Positions 4,842 through 10,549 of a stretch of DNA of 10,549 nt are shown in pieces; position 1 is the first letter of the stretch, and every line of letters begins with the position of its first letter. The notes beneath the pieces were generated by a model that saw only the letters and a program-made list of their open reading frames with translations, did no database searches and was not told where the DNA came from. The stretch is from an uncultured Candidatus Saccharibacteria bacterium (lineage in GTDB: Bacteria > Patescibacteriota > Saccharimonadia > Saccharimonadales > Saccharimonadaceae). The stretch covers positions 1-10,549 of the forward strand of contig CAOZKB010000031.1 in the NCBI GenBank assembly GCA_948571325.1, given 5' to 3'. Position numbers and translations under genes: made by a program.

Positions 4842-6251
4842 CTATAATCCAATCAACGCCCCATCAGTGTACGCAAACGTCACTCCCTTACTCAACCAAG
4901 ACGACAAATTATATGTCCTCGCCGCCGTCCAATCATCCCCCATCTCACAACCCGCTTCGCCAATAATAATCTGGTCGTTTGCTTCGTCCACACCTAGTAC
5001 TACTCCAGTATGGTTATTATAGCTAAAAATCGCATATGGTCTTGGCGCCGTTCCCTGCGTAAAACCATTTGCATCAACCCCATTCGTTAATCTAGCCACC
5101 ACGTCCACGCCATTCACCGTATCTTTCCAGTGATTTTGACTATAATACTTCGAATATTTATTCACAAAATATTGCGAAAACGCTACACAATTTCCCAACG
5201 CTCCCGACGGATAACAACTTGTTGTATAGATATCGTATTCAGATACATACTGTCCGGCAGCCACACCAGCATATTGTGCCTGCAAACTCAAGTATTCCTG
5301 CATAAATGCTTCTGCTTGTTCCTGATTCATCCCACCTGACACCAATTCCCCCGAACCTGTTGCGCTATTATTCATTTCAACACAACCATTAGACGATGAA
5401 AACCCTCCGTCTACCCCTAATGATCCGCTATCACTACTAGCACTACCTACTTCACCCCCAATTGGATACTTACCGCCGATCGGAATATTCTTCTCTTTTG
5501 CAAGCTCTGCCGACGACGGCCAGCCCTTTTCCGCCCGCACCGCTGCAATCGTACCGTTAATTGCGCCCATTACTACCGAATGATATTGACTCACATCATT
5601 ACCATCACTCGGCGGAGCATAAGTATACAACATCGTACTCACAAATGTAGACAAATCATAATTATTTGGGTCTAGATATTGAAAAGCATGATCATAATAA
5701 CCATTACGCAAAACATAAGTCCCTGCCCAGGCCTCGATGCTTTTTTCTACCGAGCTAAACACTGCCCAATTTCTACCATATAAATTCACCGTCCCCGCAT
5801 CGCCAGTACCAGTAATACCCAACCAATTATTCGTACCACCTTCCACTGCGACACCTTGCGTCCCCACACTCGACTCCATCAACATCTGCGCAATCACCAC
5901 TTCCCACGGCGTTCCATACTCTTCCTGCATCTGCATCGCAAATTCACCATAGGCTCTCGCCGCCGCTGCCAATCTATCATCAGTAATCCCACCCAGACTA
6001 TCCCCCTTCGTACCGGCACTTGAACCACTACCACTCGTCACTGGATCACACGGGTCCGGATCATAATACAAAATTCCATTCTCATTATACATCTTCATTT
6101 GCGATGGTGTTAACATCGCAAATACTGGATTCCCCACCCCTAGCGTCAACAAGATACTCAAGCCAAACAAAACCAGCCTCCTCAAAACTGGTCTATCGCC
6201 AAAACCGCCCCTCCTTTGCTTAAATTCAGCTAAATTCGCCCCCCCCAGCAA
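4842..6251 (-). CDS. Secreted cell-wall hydrolase: glucosaminidase domain plus CHAP amidase/peptidase domain
   Basis: The 469-residue product is exported: a signal peptide lies at about residues 23-45 (LRRLVLFGLSILLTLGVG, then NPVFA). Residues 95-240 match a glucosaminidase/lysozyme-like domain, with likely catalytic Glu126 in AQMLMESSVG, then NNWLGI and a YxxxxxW-type repeat region. A Gly/Ser linker (255-305) leads to a CHAP domain (about 340-469) with likely nucleophile Cys355 (GNCVAFSQYF), His414 (NHTGVVLGV) and Glu432. It would cut both glycan and peptide parts of peptidoglycan. Such an enzyme suits an epibiont that remodels its own or a host wall, but that is inference. The start is doubtful: the TTG at 6251 has no ribosome site and is followed at once by a run of eight G (see findings); an ATG at 6289 in another frame is the alternative. 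Confidence 0.9.
   Translation of the reverse strand: MLGGANLAEFKQRRGGFGDRPVLRRLVLFGLSILLTLGVGNPVFAMLTPSQMKMYNENGILYYDPDPCDPVTSGSGSSAGTKGDSLGGITDDRLAAAARAYGEFAMQMQEEYGTPWEVVIAQMLMESSVGTQGVAVEGGTNNWLGITGTGDAGTVNLYGRNWAVFSSVEKSIEAWAGTYVLRNGYYDHAFQYLDPNNYDLSTFVSTMLYTYAPPSDGNDVSQYHSVVMGAINGTIAAVRAEKGWPSSAELAKEKNIPIGGKYPIGGEVGSASSDSGSLGVDGGFSSSNGCVEMNNSATGSGELVSGGMNQEQAEAFMQEYLSLQAQYAGVAAGQYVSEYDIYTTSCYPSGALGNCVAFSQYFVNKYSKYYSQNHWKDTVNGVDVVARLTNGVDANGFTQGTAPRPYAIFSYNNHTGVVLGVDEANDQIIIGEAGCEMGDDWTAARTYNLSSWLSKGVTFAYTDGALIGL
6239..6246 (-). repeat. G8 homopolymer tract at the start of the hydrolase gene
   Basis: Eight C on the plus strand give eight G in the mRNA, within codons 2-5 of the TTG-start reading. 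The frame opened by the ATG at 6289 enters the tract and hits TAG just after it; with one more G it would join the hydrolase frame. Confidence 0.7.
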
Positions 6252-6301
6252 AATTTCTCAACTATTCTTACTATAGTTTTTCCAATCATAATATTGCCCT
6301 C

Positions 6302-6331
6302 ATTATACCATAAGCATTCTCTACCTACCAA
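6302..6331 (-). promoter_or_regulatory. Promoter of the envelope operon
   Basis: Minus strand: TTGGTA (6326-6331), 18 nt, TGG extension and perfect TATAAT (6302-6307). The start near 6295 lies only about 6 nt before an ATG (6289-6287) and about 44 nt before the TTG at 6251. Confidence 0.65.
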
Positions 6332-6395
6332 AAATAGCAAAATCATGCACATCAAAACAGCAACTCAATCACGTTTTTCACTCTCTCCATCCCAT

Positions 6396-6424
6396 TTGAA
6401 CTTGTATAGCCTATACAAGTTCAA
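6396..6424. repeat. Palindrome upstream of cassette C
   Basis: TTGAACTTGTATAG (6396-6409) and CTATACAAGTTCAA (6411-6424) are perfect 14-nt arms around one C. With no room for a hairpin loop, it looks more like a dimeric protein site than a terminator. It shares the outer arms with the palindrome at 1050-1080 and lies 86 nt before the cassette C -35; the stretch just inside it (CCTCT-R-TAAAA) is also shared at the same offset. Confidence 0.65.
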
Positions 6425-6510
6425 CTACATTTCGCCTCTATAAAATCTCCAAAAAATCCATCGAATCAACATTAAACCCCACAAAATCATCAAAATCGCG
6501 ACTTTAGGGG

Positions 6511-6538
6511 TTGTAAATTTCTTTTAATTTGTTATATA
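6511..6538 (+). promoter_or_regulatory. Promoter of cassette C
   Basis: TTGTAA (6511-6516), 16 nt, TGT extension and TATATA (6533-6538). It is nearly the same as the cassette B promoter. Start is expected at about 6546, one or two bases before helix P1. Confidence 0.75.
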
Positions 6539-6704
6539 CTTGCGTGCAGAGTGGGCAAGCTGACAAATACTAAAGGTTATCCTAGCATTGCACAGATATA
6601 GCAAAATAATGCGACACTATAATATCATATCGAGTAAACGCTAGTTTTACCGTTCAACCGGTCGATTACCAATAGTAAGTTTTAATAAATTGGATTGGGC
6701 TACT

Positions 6705-6812
6705 ATGCGAAAAGTTTCTTTTGAAATACAGTACGAAACCGTCCCGACTAGATCTGGACCAAAGCTCGTACGTAAAGTAAAAGTTACCTACGCGACAAAC
6801 GAAGGCAACTAA
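6705..6812 (+). CDS. Small peptide C, 35 residues
   Basis: The product starts MRKVSFEIQYETVPT, has RSGPKLVRK in the middle and ends KVKVTYATNEGN, stop TAA. It is basic, without a membrane segment, and reads as strand-turn-strand. Only weak ribosome-site matches (GGA at 6692-6694, GGG at 6697-6699) precede the ATG. Similarity to peptide B is clear at both ends and includes the bases after the stop. The last codons and the stop lie in a hairpin (6782-6810), as in B. It is too short for usual gene callers. Function is unknown; see cassette B for the type I toxin-antitoxin analogy. Confidence 0.6.
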   Translation: MRKVSFEIQYETVPTRSGPKLVRKVKVTYATNEGN

Positions 6813-6823
6813 AACTCAAACAT
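6773..6823 (-). ncRNA. Putative ~50-nt antisense RNA of cassette C
   Basis: From the minus-strand promoter at 6830-6858, transcription would cover the ORF's 3' end. It would enter the hairpin AGTTGCCTTCG / CGTAGGTAACT (6782-6810, two mismatches) and then a T-rich stretch TTTACTTTA. The layout equals that of cassette B. The T-run is interrupted, so termination is not certain. Confidence 0.5.
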
Positions 6824-6829
6824 AGTACC

Positions 6830-6858
6830 AGTTTACAAAACAAACACCAAGTCGTCAA
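6830..6858 (-). promoter_or_regulatory. Antisense promoter in cassette C
   Basis: Minus strand: TTGACG (6853-6858), 17 nt, TAAACT (6830-6835). Its -35 overlaps the 3' strand of P2, exactly as in cassette B. Confidence 0.65.
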
Positions 6859-6890
6859 GCCCACTCTTCAAAAATCTCTCCTCTATAACT

Positions 6891-6922
6891 TGGGCTGGAC
6901 TAATACCACTCAGACCAGCCCA
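6891..6922 (-). terminator. Hairpin after pnp
   Basis: TGGGCTGG (6891-6898) and CCAGCCCA (6915-6922) form a perfect 8-bp GC-rich stem with a 16-nt loop, starting 16 nt after the pnp stop. No T-run follows, so it may protect the mRNA end or slow polymerase rather than terminate cleanly. Confidence 0.5.
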
Positions 6923-6937
6923 CCATACCTTAATAGT

Positions 6938-9112
6938 CTATTGCTCCACCCCACGCATCGTCAAACTAAGCCGCCCCCTATCATCAATCGCTGTCAACTT
7001 CACACGCACTTTCTGCCCTACTTCCAGTACATCACTAACATTTGCGATCCGCTTATCACTAATCTGACTCACGTGCAGCATTCCATCCACCCCCGGCAGA
7101 ATCGTCACAAACGCCCCAAAATCTTTAATCGTCGCTACCGTACCGTCATAAATCTTCCCCACTTCCGGCTCTTCAATCAAACTCTTAATCCAAGCCACCG
7201 CTTTTTCAATCGCCTCATTAGCACCAGATACCGTCACCAAACCAGAATCCTCGATGTCCACCATTGCGCCAGTCTCAGACGTAATTTTATTAATTGTCTC
7301 CCCGCCCTTACCAATAATCGCACCGATTTTATCCTGCTCCACCATCATCTTCTCGATACGCGGCGCATATACCGAAATCTCCGGTCGTGGTTCCGCAATC
7401 ACACCCAACATATGTTCCAAAATATGCATCCGTCCCGCATGTGACTGCTCAATCGCCTTTTCCAGAATATCCACCGGCAAACCATGCACTTTCATATCCA
7501 TCTGCAAAGCTGTAATCCCCTCCGTCGTACCAGTCACCTTGAAGTCCATATCACCCGCAAAATCTTCCGCATCCATCAAATCCGTCAAAACATATGACTT
7601 ATCGATATCCTCCGCCGTAATCTCCGCCCCCTGCGGCACATCCATCATTAACCCCATCGCCACCCCACTCACTGGTCGCTTAATTGGTACCCCCGCATCC
7701 ATCAACGCCATACAGCTCGAACAAGTTGCCGCCATCGAAGTTGAGCCATTCTGCGACATAATCTCAGTCACGCTCCGAATCGCGTATGGAAAATCTTCTT
7801 CATTCGGCAACATTGGCAGTAGTGCCCGCTCCGCCAAATAACCATGACCAATCTCTCGTCGCCCCGGCGCCCCAATTCGTCCTGGCTCACCCACCGTATA
7901 AGACGGTGCATTATAATGATGCATATACCGACGCTTACCATCCGTCACTTCCATCGTGTCCACCACTTGTGAGAAACTCAGCGGCGCCAAAGTCACCACA
8001 TTCAACGCTTGAGTTAACCCCCTCGTAAACAAACTCGAGCCATGCGTCCTCGGCAAAATCCCTACCTGCGAAGATAGCGGCCGCACCTCATCCAATTTCC
8101 GTCCATCCGGTCGCACGCCATCCTCAATAATCCCCCGTCGCACCTCATGGTGCACCGCTAGCTCAAAAGCCTGCTCATATTCGCTCTGCAACCGCTCCGT
8201 ATAGTCAGCCAATCTCTCTTCTTCAGTCTCCCCTTCACCATACAACGGAGCAAACTCCGCATTCATCTCGTCACGCAATTGGTCAACAATCTTCTGTCGT
8301 TCTAAAACATTCCCCCGCACTTGATCGCCAGCGTGTTCTTTATACCAAGTCTCCGCACGTTCTTGAATTGTCTCATCCGGCAAAACTAGTTCATATCCCA
8401 ATTGCTCCACTCCCACTTTTTCCGCCAATTCCCGCTGCAAATCCAACACCGGCTGCACATTCTTCACCGCCCAGTGCATCGCCTCAATAATCATCGCTTC
8501 CGGCACTTCATTCGCCCCGGCCTCAACCATCATCACCTTACCATCTCTACAAGCCACCACCAAGTCCATAATACTTTGTTCGCGTTCTTCTGGACTCAAA
8601 AATGCCTTAAACTCACTGTTCAACCGGCCAATCCGCACTCCAGCAATCGGACCATCAAATGGCGTTCCTGACAACATCAACGCCGAAGACGCCGCAATCA
8701 TCGCCACCATATCCGGCCGAAAACTCGGATCCATCGACAAAACCGTCGTCACCACCTGTACTTCCTGACGATACCCCTTCGGAAACAGTGGGCGAATCGG
8801 ACGATCAATCAATCGCCCTACCAGCACCGCTTCATCCGCCGGTTTCCCTTCTCGCTTAATAAACTTCGAACCGGAAATCTTTCCCGCCGCATAAAATTTT
8901 TCTTCGTAATCAATCGTCAACGGAAAGAAATCTTGCACCACCGGCTTCTTCCCCACCACTACCGAGCCCAGCACCACCGTATCACCATAACTTACCAAAA
9001 CACTCGCCGTGCTCCGGAATCCTACTCGATTCACTTCCAATTTCAGCGTTCGCCCACAAAACTCCGTCTCTACGCTTAATGTTCGCTTCCCACTTGGGTT
9101 AATAATTTCCAT
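6938..9112 (-). CDS. pnp: Polyribonucleotide nucleotidyltransferase (PNPase)
   Basis: The 724-residue product degrades RNA from the 3' end using phosphate, as a trimeric ring, and belongs to cytoplasmic mRNA decay. The first RNase PH-like core spans about 10-145 and contains the family signature around FFPLTIDYEEKFYAAGK (62-78) and RPIRPLFPKGY (104-114). An all-alpha linker (about 230-320) precedes the second core (about 325-545), with the phosphate-binding loop GSTSM (456-460) and the metal-binding acidic stretch DAEDFAGDMDFK (514-525). The KH domain has IIGKGG (599-604), and the S1 domain (about 652-720) has GTVATIKDFGAFV and DGMLHVSQIS. All parts are intact and the length is normal. The ATG at 9112 has AAAGGA nearby, partly inside a small CCCGGG-centred palindrome that might hide it. 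rpsO lies upstream, as is common, but separated by 583 nt holding RNA D. Confidence 0.98.
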   Translation of the reverse strand: MEIINPSGKRTLSVETEFCGRTLKLEVNRVGFRSTASVLVSYGDTVVLGSVVVGKKPVVQDFFPLTIDYEEKFYAAGKISGSKFIKREGKPADEAVLVGRLIDRPIRPLFPKGYRQEVQVVTTVLSMDPSFRPDMVAMIAASSALMLSGTPFDGPIAGVRIGRLNSEFKAFLSPEEREQSIMDLVVACRDGKVMMVEAGANEVPEAMIIEAMHWAVKNVQPVLDLQRELAEKVGVEQLGYELVLPDETIQERAETWYKEHAGDQVRGNVLERQKIVDQLRDEMNAEFAPLYGEGETEEERLADYTERLQSEYEQAFELAVHHEVRRGIIEDGVRPDGRKLDEVRPLSSQVGILPRTHGSSLFTRGLTQALNVVTLAPLSFSQVVDTMEVTDGKRRYMHHYNAPSYTVGEPGRIGAPGRREIGHGYLAERALLPMLPNEEDFPYAIRSVTEIMSQNGSTSMAATCSSCMALMDAGVPIKRPVSGVAMGLMMDVPQGAEITAEDIDKSYVLTDLMDAEDFAGDMDFKVTGTTEGITALQMDMKVHGLPVDILEKAIEQSHAGRMHILEHMLGVIAEPRPEISVYAPRIEKMMVEQDKIGAIIGKGGETINKITSETGAMVDIEDSGLVTVSGANEAIEKAVAWIKSLIEEPEVGKIYDGTVATIKDFGAFVTILPGVDGMLHVSQISDKRIANVSDVLEVGQKVRVKLTAIDDRGRLSLTMRGVEQ

Positions 9113-9221
9113 AAAAAACCATCCTTTCCCGGGAAAACTCCAGATACTAGCACGCTATACCCACCAAAAACTTAACGCACTCATATCTGCCGTCTTCCCT
9201 TGTTAATTTTCACCTTACCCC

Positions 9222-9230
9222 ATTATACCA
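9222..9230 (-). promoter_or_regulatory. Extended -10 promoter of pnp
   Basis: TGG followed by perfect TATAAT on the minus strand (TATAAT at 9222-9227), with no good -35. The start near 9215 gives a leader of about 100 nt. It diverges from the promoter of RNA D. Confidence 0.6.
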
Positions 9231-9252
9231 CACCTCTATCCTTATCACCCTA

Positions 9253-9281
9253 TTGACTTTTATCGCGCCATATGCTAAACT
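9253..9281 (+). promoter_or_regulatory. Promoter of RNA D
   Basis: TTGACT (9253-9258), 17 nt ending in the extension TGC, and TAAACT (9276-9281). Start is expected at about 9288. Confidence 0.75.
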
Positions 9282-9287
9282 AAACAA

Positions 9288-9553
9288 AGCCACGTATCTT
9301 AGAACTTTTCTAATACTTGGCACTTACGGAGCAATCTCCTAAGAACATTATCCGACACCACCGAGTTGTGACTAAAGAACGCATTAGGCAAAGATTAGCC
9401 TACTTTCTGGGGAATAAATCTAAATCTATTTTATATACTCCTTTCCCCTCGTTAATCTTTTCCCAAAAACCTAATGAATCTCCCCTTGTTCTCTCGTCAT
9501 CACTCGTAGGTTGTGTCATCATTTAGCCGTCTCCCTCCCAGAGACGGCTTTTT
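9288..9553 (+). ncRNA. RNA D: ~265-nt rod-like RNA between pnp and rpsO
   Basis: The RNA has a clear promoter and terminator and opens with a 5' hairpin (9289-9321: GCCA/TGGC, GTA/TAC, TTAGAA/TTCTAA), then GGAG/CTCC (9328-9339). A long interrupted rod spans 9354-9517. From outside in it pairs GACAC/GTGTC, CGAGT/ACTCG, TGAC/GTCA, GAAC/GTTC, CATTAGG/CCTAATG, AAAGATTA/TAATCTTT and GGGGAA/TTCCCC. No convincing plus-strand ORF exists (a 69-codon frame has only a TTG and no ribosome site). The rod with bulges recalls 6S RNA, which mimics an open promoter, but there is no sequence match I can point to; it lacks tmRNA, RNase P and SRP RNA signatures. Two minus-strand frames overlap it (see rejected items). 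Confidence 0.7.
9525..9553 (+). terminator. Intrinsic terminator of RNA D
   Basis: AGCCGTCTC (9525-9533) pairs perfectly with GAGACGGCT (9541-9549), followed by T5 (9549-9553). Confidence 0.9.
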
Positions 9554-9635
9554 AAAACCACCTTCGTCTACAAACCACACTTTCAACTCTCTAAATGAGC
9601 AATATAATGCTCGCGCCAATTCCCTGTCCATCACC

Positions 9636-9657
9636 AAAAAACACCCTCTCAGGTGTT
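9636..9657 (-). terminator. Intrinsic terminator of rpsO
   Basis: Minus strand: AACACC, TGAGAG loop, GGTGTT, then four more T (six in all), about 40 nt after the rpsO stop. It argues that rpsO and pnp are not one transcript. Confidence 0.75.
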
Positions 9658-9695
9658 CTTGGCCAGTTACAGACGCATTAATCCGCAACTACAGA

Positions 9696-9962
9696 CTATT
9701 TGCGCAAGCCCAAAGCTGCAATCGTCGACTTGTACAAATCGAAATTCGTCCGCTCAAGATACTTCAAAAGTTTCTTACGCCGACCAACCATCTGCATCAA
9801 GCCCCGCTGCGCCATATAATCATGCTTGTTTTGCTTGACGTGCTCAGTTACTTCTTTAATTCGCTCCGTCAAAATCGCCACTTGCACCTCAGGAGAACCA
9901 ACGTCTCCCTTACTCCGCGCCAGCTTGCTCATCGCCTCAGCTTTTTTCTCTCTAGTAATCAT
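9696..9962 (-). CDS. rpsO: Ribosomal protein uS15
   Basis: The 88-residue product is a primary 16S rRNA-binding protein of the small subunit platform. It has the full family layout: GDVGSPEVQVAILTERIKEVTEHVKQNKHDY (19-49), then RGLMQMVGRRKKLLKYLE (53-70) with the conserved basic helix, and YKSTIAALGLRK at the end. The usual length is 88-90. The ATG at 9962 lies about ten bases after a perfect -10 box, so the mRNA should be almost leaderless; no real ribosome site is present. Its gene is followed by a terminator, with pnp further downstream on the same strand. Confidence 0.98.
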   Translation of the reverse strand: MITREKKAEAMSKLARSKGDVGSPEVQVAILTERIKEVTEHVKQNKHDYMAQRGLMQMVGRRKKLLKYLERTNFDLYKSTIAALGLRK

Positions 9963-9971
9963 ATATCCCGA

Positions 9972-10000
9972 ATTATATCACACTTCATCCACCCCTACAA
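9972..10000 (-). promoter_or_regulatory. Promoter of rpsO, leaderless start
   Basis: Minus strand: TTGTAG (9995-10000), 17 nt, perfect TATAAT (9972-9977). Transcription would begin at about 9965-9968, leaving only about 3-6 nt before the rpsO ATG. Confidence 0.8.
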
Positions 10001-10039
10001 CCCCTATTTTCCAATTTCTCACATTCCCCCCAAAAATCA

Positions 10040-10240
10040 CTTTCTTACCCCAGAAAGGGCCCTAGCACCATCAATAGCACGATCATTGCGAACAGCAATA
10101 CGCAAAGCATCACTCCAATTGATTCAAAATAGTAAGATTGATCACGTACACCTACAAGATCAAGCTATCAACGCAATTTCTTCTCCAAACGCAAGCGTTC
10201 AGTATCTTCCAGCTCATTTATAATTACATTTTACACCAAA
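10040..10240 (-). other. Region without an intact gene; possible decayed coding remnant
   Basis: On the minus strand short open stretches in different frames look protein-like: an N-side piece NELEDTERLRLEKKLR ended by TGA-TAG, then a hydrophobic stretch ending FAMIVLLMVLGPFLG, and in another frame SDALRIAVRNDRAIDGAR. No start with a ribosome site links them. Small palindromes are also present (TTGATC/GATCAA at about 10136-10164). I cannot name a parent gene. The remaining 10001-10039 and 10241-10280 show nothing I can support. Confidence 0.25.
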
Positions 10241-10282
10241 AAAATGACCAGCACTCATAATTCCCACTATTTTTTATATTTA

Positions 10283-10291
10283 TGTTAAAAT
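10283..10291 (+). promoter_or_regulatory. Extended -10 promoter of RNA E
   Basis: TGT followed by TAAAAT (10286-10291), in a block ATTTATG-T/C-TA-A/T-AAT shared with RNA A. No good -35. The start near 10298 is the first base of the closing helix. Confidence 0.6.
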
Positions 10292-10338
10292 AGTTATGAA
10301 CAGAATCACAATTTAGACACGAATTTTTTGGTATTTTG

Positions 10339-10470
10339 ATGATTTATTTCATAATTATGTCCAAAAATCCGTACAATTCGCAAAACATTGTGCAAATTTC
10401 GTTTATTCCACATAGAAAAACTCGGTGTCACGACACACCTAACAAATCTATGTGCAATAAATGGATATAG
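10339..10470 (+). CDS. Possible small peptide E inside RNA E
   Basis: The ATG at 10339 opens 43 codons, beginning MIYFIIMSKNPYNSQN, with VQISFIPHRKT in the middle and a Cys-containing tail (Cys30, Cys39). The run VQISFIPH resembles VKVAFVPN of peptide B, and the hydrophobic start also fits. The ORF ends one base before the 3' strand of the second helix, so it fills the closed domain exactly. There is no ribosome site, and similarity over eight residues may be chance. It is recorded as doubtful. Confidence 0.3.
   Translation: MIYFIIMSKNPYNSQNIVQISFIPHRKTRCHDTPNKSMCNKWI
10416..10439 (-). terminator. Possible antisense terminator within RNA E
   Basis: Read on the minus strand, GGTGT pairs with ACACC (outer arms within 10424-10439), followed by GAG and TTTTT (10416-10420). 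A weak promoter (TTGAAC at 10489-10494 with an A/T-rich -10 near 10464-10471) lies upstream. This would give a ~42-nt antisense RNA like those of cassettes B, C and F. Confidence 0.4.
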
Positions 10471-10549
10471 TTCGTGTTTGGTGATTCTGTTCAATCGTCG
10501 TGGCACCCTTTTTGGTTCTAAAGTTATAACAGAAGCTGGTCTTCTGGGA

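Larger units (their letters stand above)
6546..6868 (+). other. Cassette C transcript: end-paired mRNA for a 35-residue peptide
   Basis: P1 pairs AGAGTGGGC (6548-6556) with GCCCACTCT (6859-6867); after AA/AA, P2 pairs GCTGAC (6559-6564) with GTCGTC (6851-6856) with one mismatch and one G-U. Compared with cassette B, P1 keeps pairing though four of nine pairs have changed. The 5' half holds more nested stems, such as GCATT/AATGC (6585-6612 area) and ATCGA/TCGAT around GTAAAC/GTTTTAC (about 6629-6666). CTAAAGG and CTAGTTTTAC are also present in cassette B. The ORF (6705-6812) sits in the 3' half. The structure probably controls translation of the peptide. Confidence 0.65.
10298..10513 (+). ncRNA. 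Structured RNA E, homologue of RNA A
   Basis: GAACAGAATCAC (10298-10309) pairs perfectly with GTGATTCTGTTC (10481-10492); after the loop AATTTAG/TTG, ACACGAA (10317-10323) pairs with TTCGTGT (10471-10477). The tail GTCGTGGCACC (10497-10507) is complementary (one G-U) to GGTGTCACGAC (10424-10434), forming the same pseudoknot as in RNA A, and CTTTTT follows. Other stems inside: TTTTTGG/CCAAAAA (10325-10367 area) and CATAG/CTATG (10411-10452 area). Sequence shared with RNA A is mostly at both ends. A 43-codon ORF fits between the two strands of the second helix. What lies downstream is outside the window. Confidence 0.7.

Noticed and set aside
6546..6868. tmRNA (length and internal ORF)
   Set aside because: No tRNA-like ends, no CCA, no TTCGA T-loop, and the ORF does not end in an ALAA-type tag.
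6891..6924. GGGCTGG...CCAGCCC-A-CCA, like a tRNA acceptor stem with CCA on the plus strand
   Set aside because: Only 33 nt between the ends and no T-arm or anticodon arm; it is explained by the hairpin after pnp.
9400..9522. Minus-strand 40-codon ORF (MMTQPTSDDERT..., ending DLDLFPRK) opposite RNA D
   Set aside because: Composition is protein-like, but no clear promoter or well-spaced ribosome site serves it, and the plus strand has a full promoter, fold and terminator here. Kept only as a counter-hypothesis to RNA D.
9500..9688. Minus-strand 62-codon ORF after rpsO (internal start MDRELARALY...)
   Set aside because: It runs through the rpsO terminator and the RNA D terminator hairpin, has no family resemblance and no good ribosome site. 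It might be an old remnant together with the 9400-9522 frame.

Overview
The window looks like a chromosomal piece of a Patescibacteria/CPR bacterium, most likely a Saccharibacteria (TM7) relative. This is inferred from the gene set, the many short genes with minimal leaders, and a decayed copy of the short repetitive C-terminal domain (FISUMP type) seen in such genomes; there is no rRNA here to prove it. All the large genes lie on the minus strand: rpsO (9696-9962), pnp (6938-9112), a secreted glucosaminidase+CHAP cell-wall hydrolase (4842-6251) coupled to an unknown single-pass membrane protein (3975-4832), and ftsK (1098-3560). The left edge holds the start of another secreted or membrane protein (1-163, minus).

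The unusual content is in the intergenic regions. At least five hold compact, highly structured transcription units with good promoters. (B) 663-1080, minus, and (C) 6396-6868, plus, are diverged copies of one cassette. Each has a palindrome about 86 bp upstream of a TTGTAA/extended -10 promoter, an RNA whose 5' and 3' ends pair in a covarying helix, an internal 31- or 35-codon ORF, and a convergent promoter that would give a ~50-nt antisense RNA ending in a hairpin over the ORF's last codons. (A) 229-384, minus, and (E) 10298-10513, plus, are copies of a second RNA family, with a covarying closing helix and a covarying pseudoknot formed by the 3' tail just before a T-run. (F) 3723-3923 has a 36-codon ORF facing a short antisense transcription unit with a perfect terminator. 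(D) 9288-9553, plus, is a ~265-nt rod-like RNA with a strong promoter and terminator between pnp and rpsO.

The short peptides of B and C are clearly homologous; those of F, E and A are only suggestively alike. The arrangement of B, C and F (end-paired mRNA, small peptide, convergent antisense RNA) resembles type I toxin-antitoxin loci such as hok/sok. That functional reading is inference: the peptides of B and C are amphipathic rather than obviously membrane-spanning.

Housekeeping logic: pnp and rpsO are the usual RNA-decay/ribosome neighbours but here have separate promoters, and D runs divergently from pnp. The hydrolase and the membrane protein form a two-gene envelope operon. ftsK has its own promoter and serves chromosome segregation at division.
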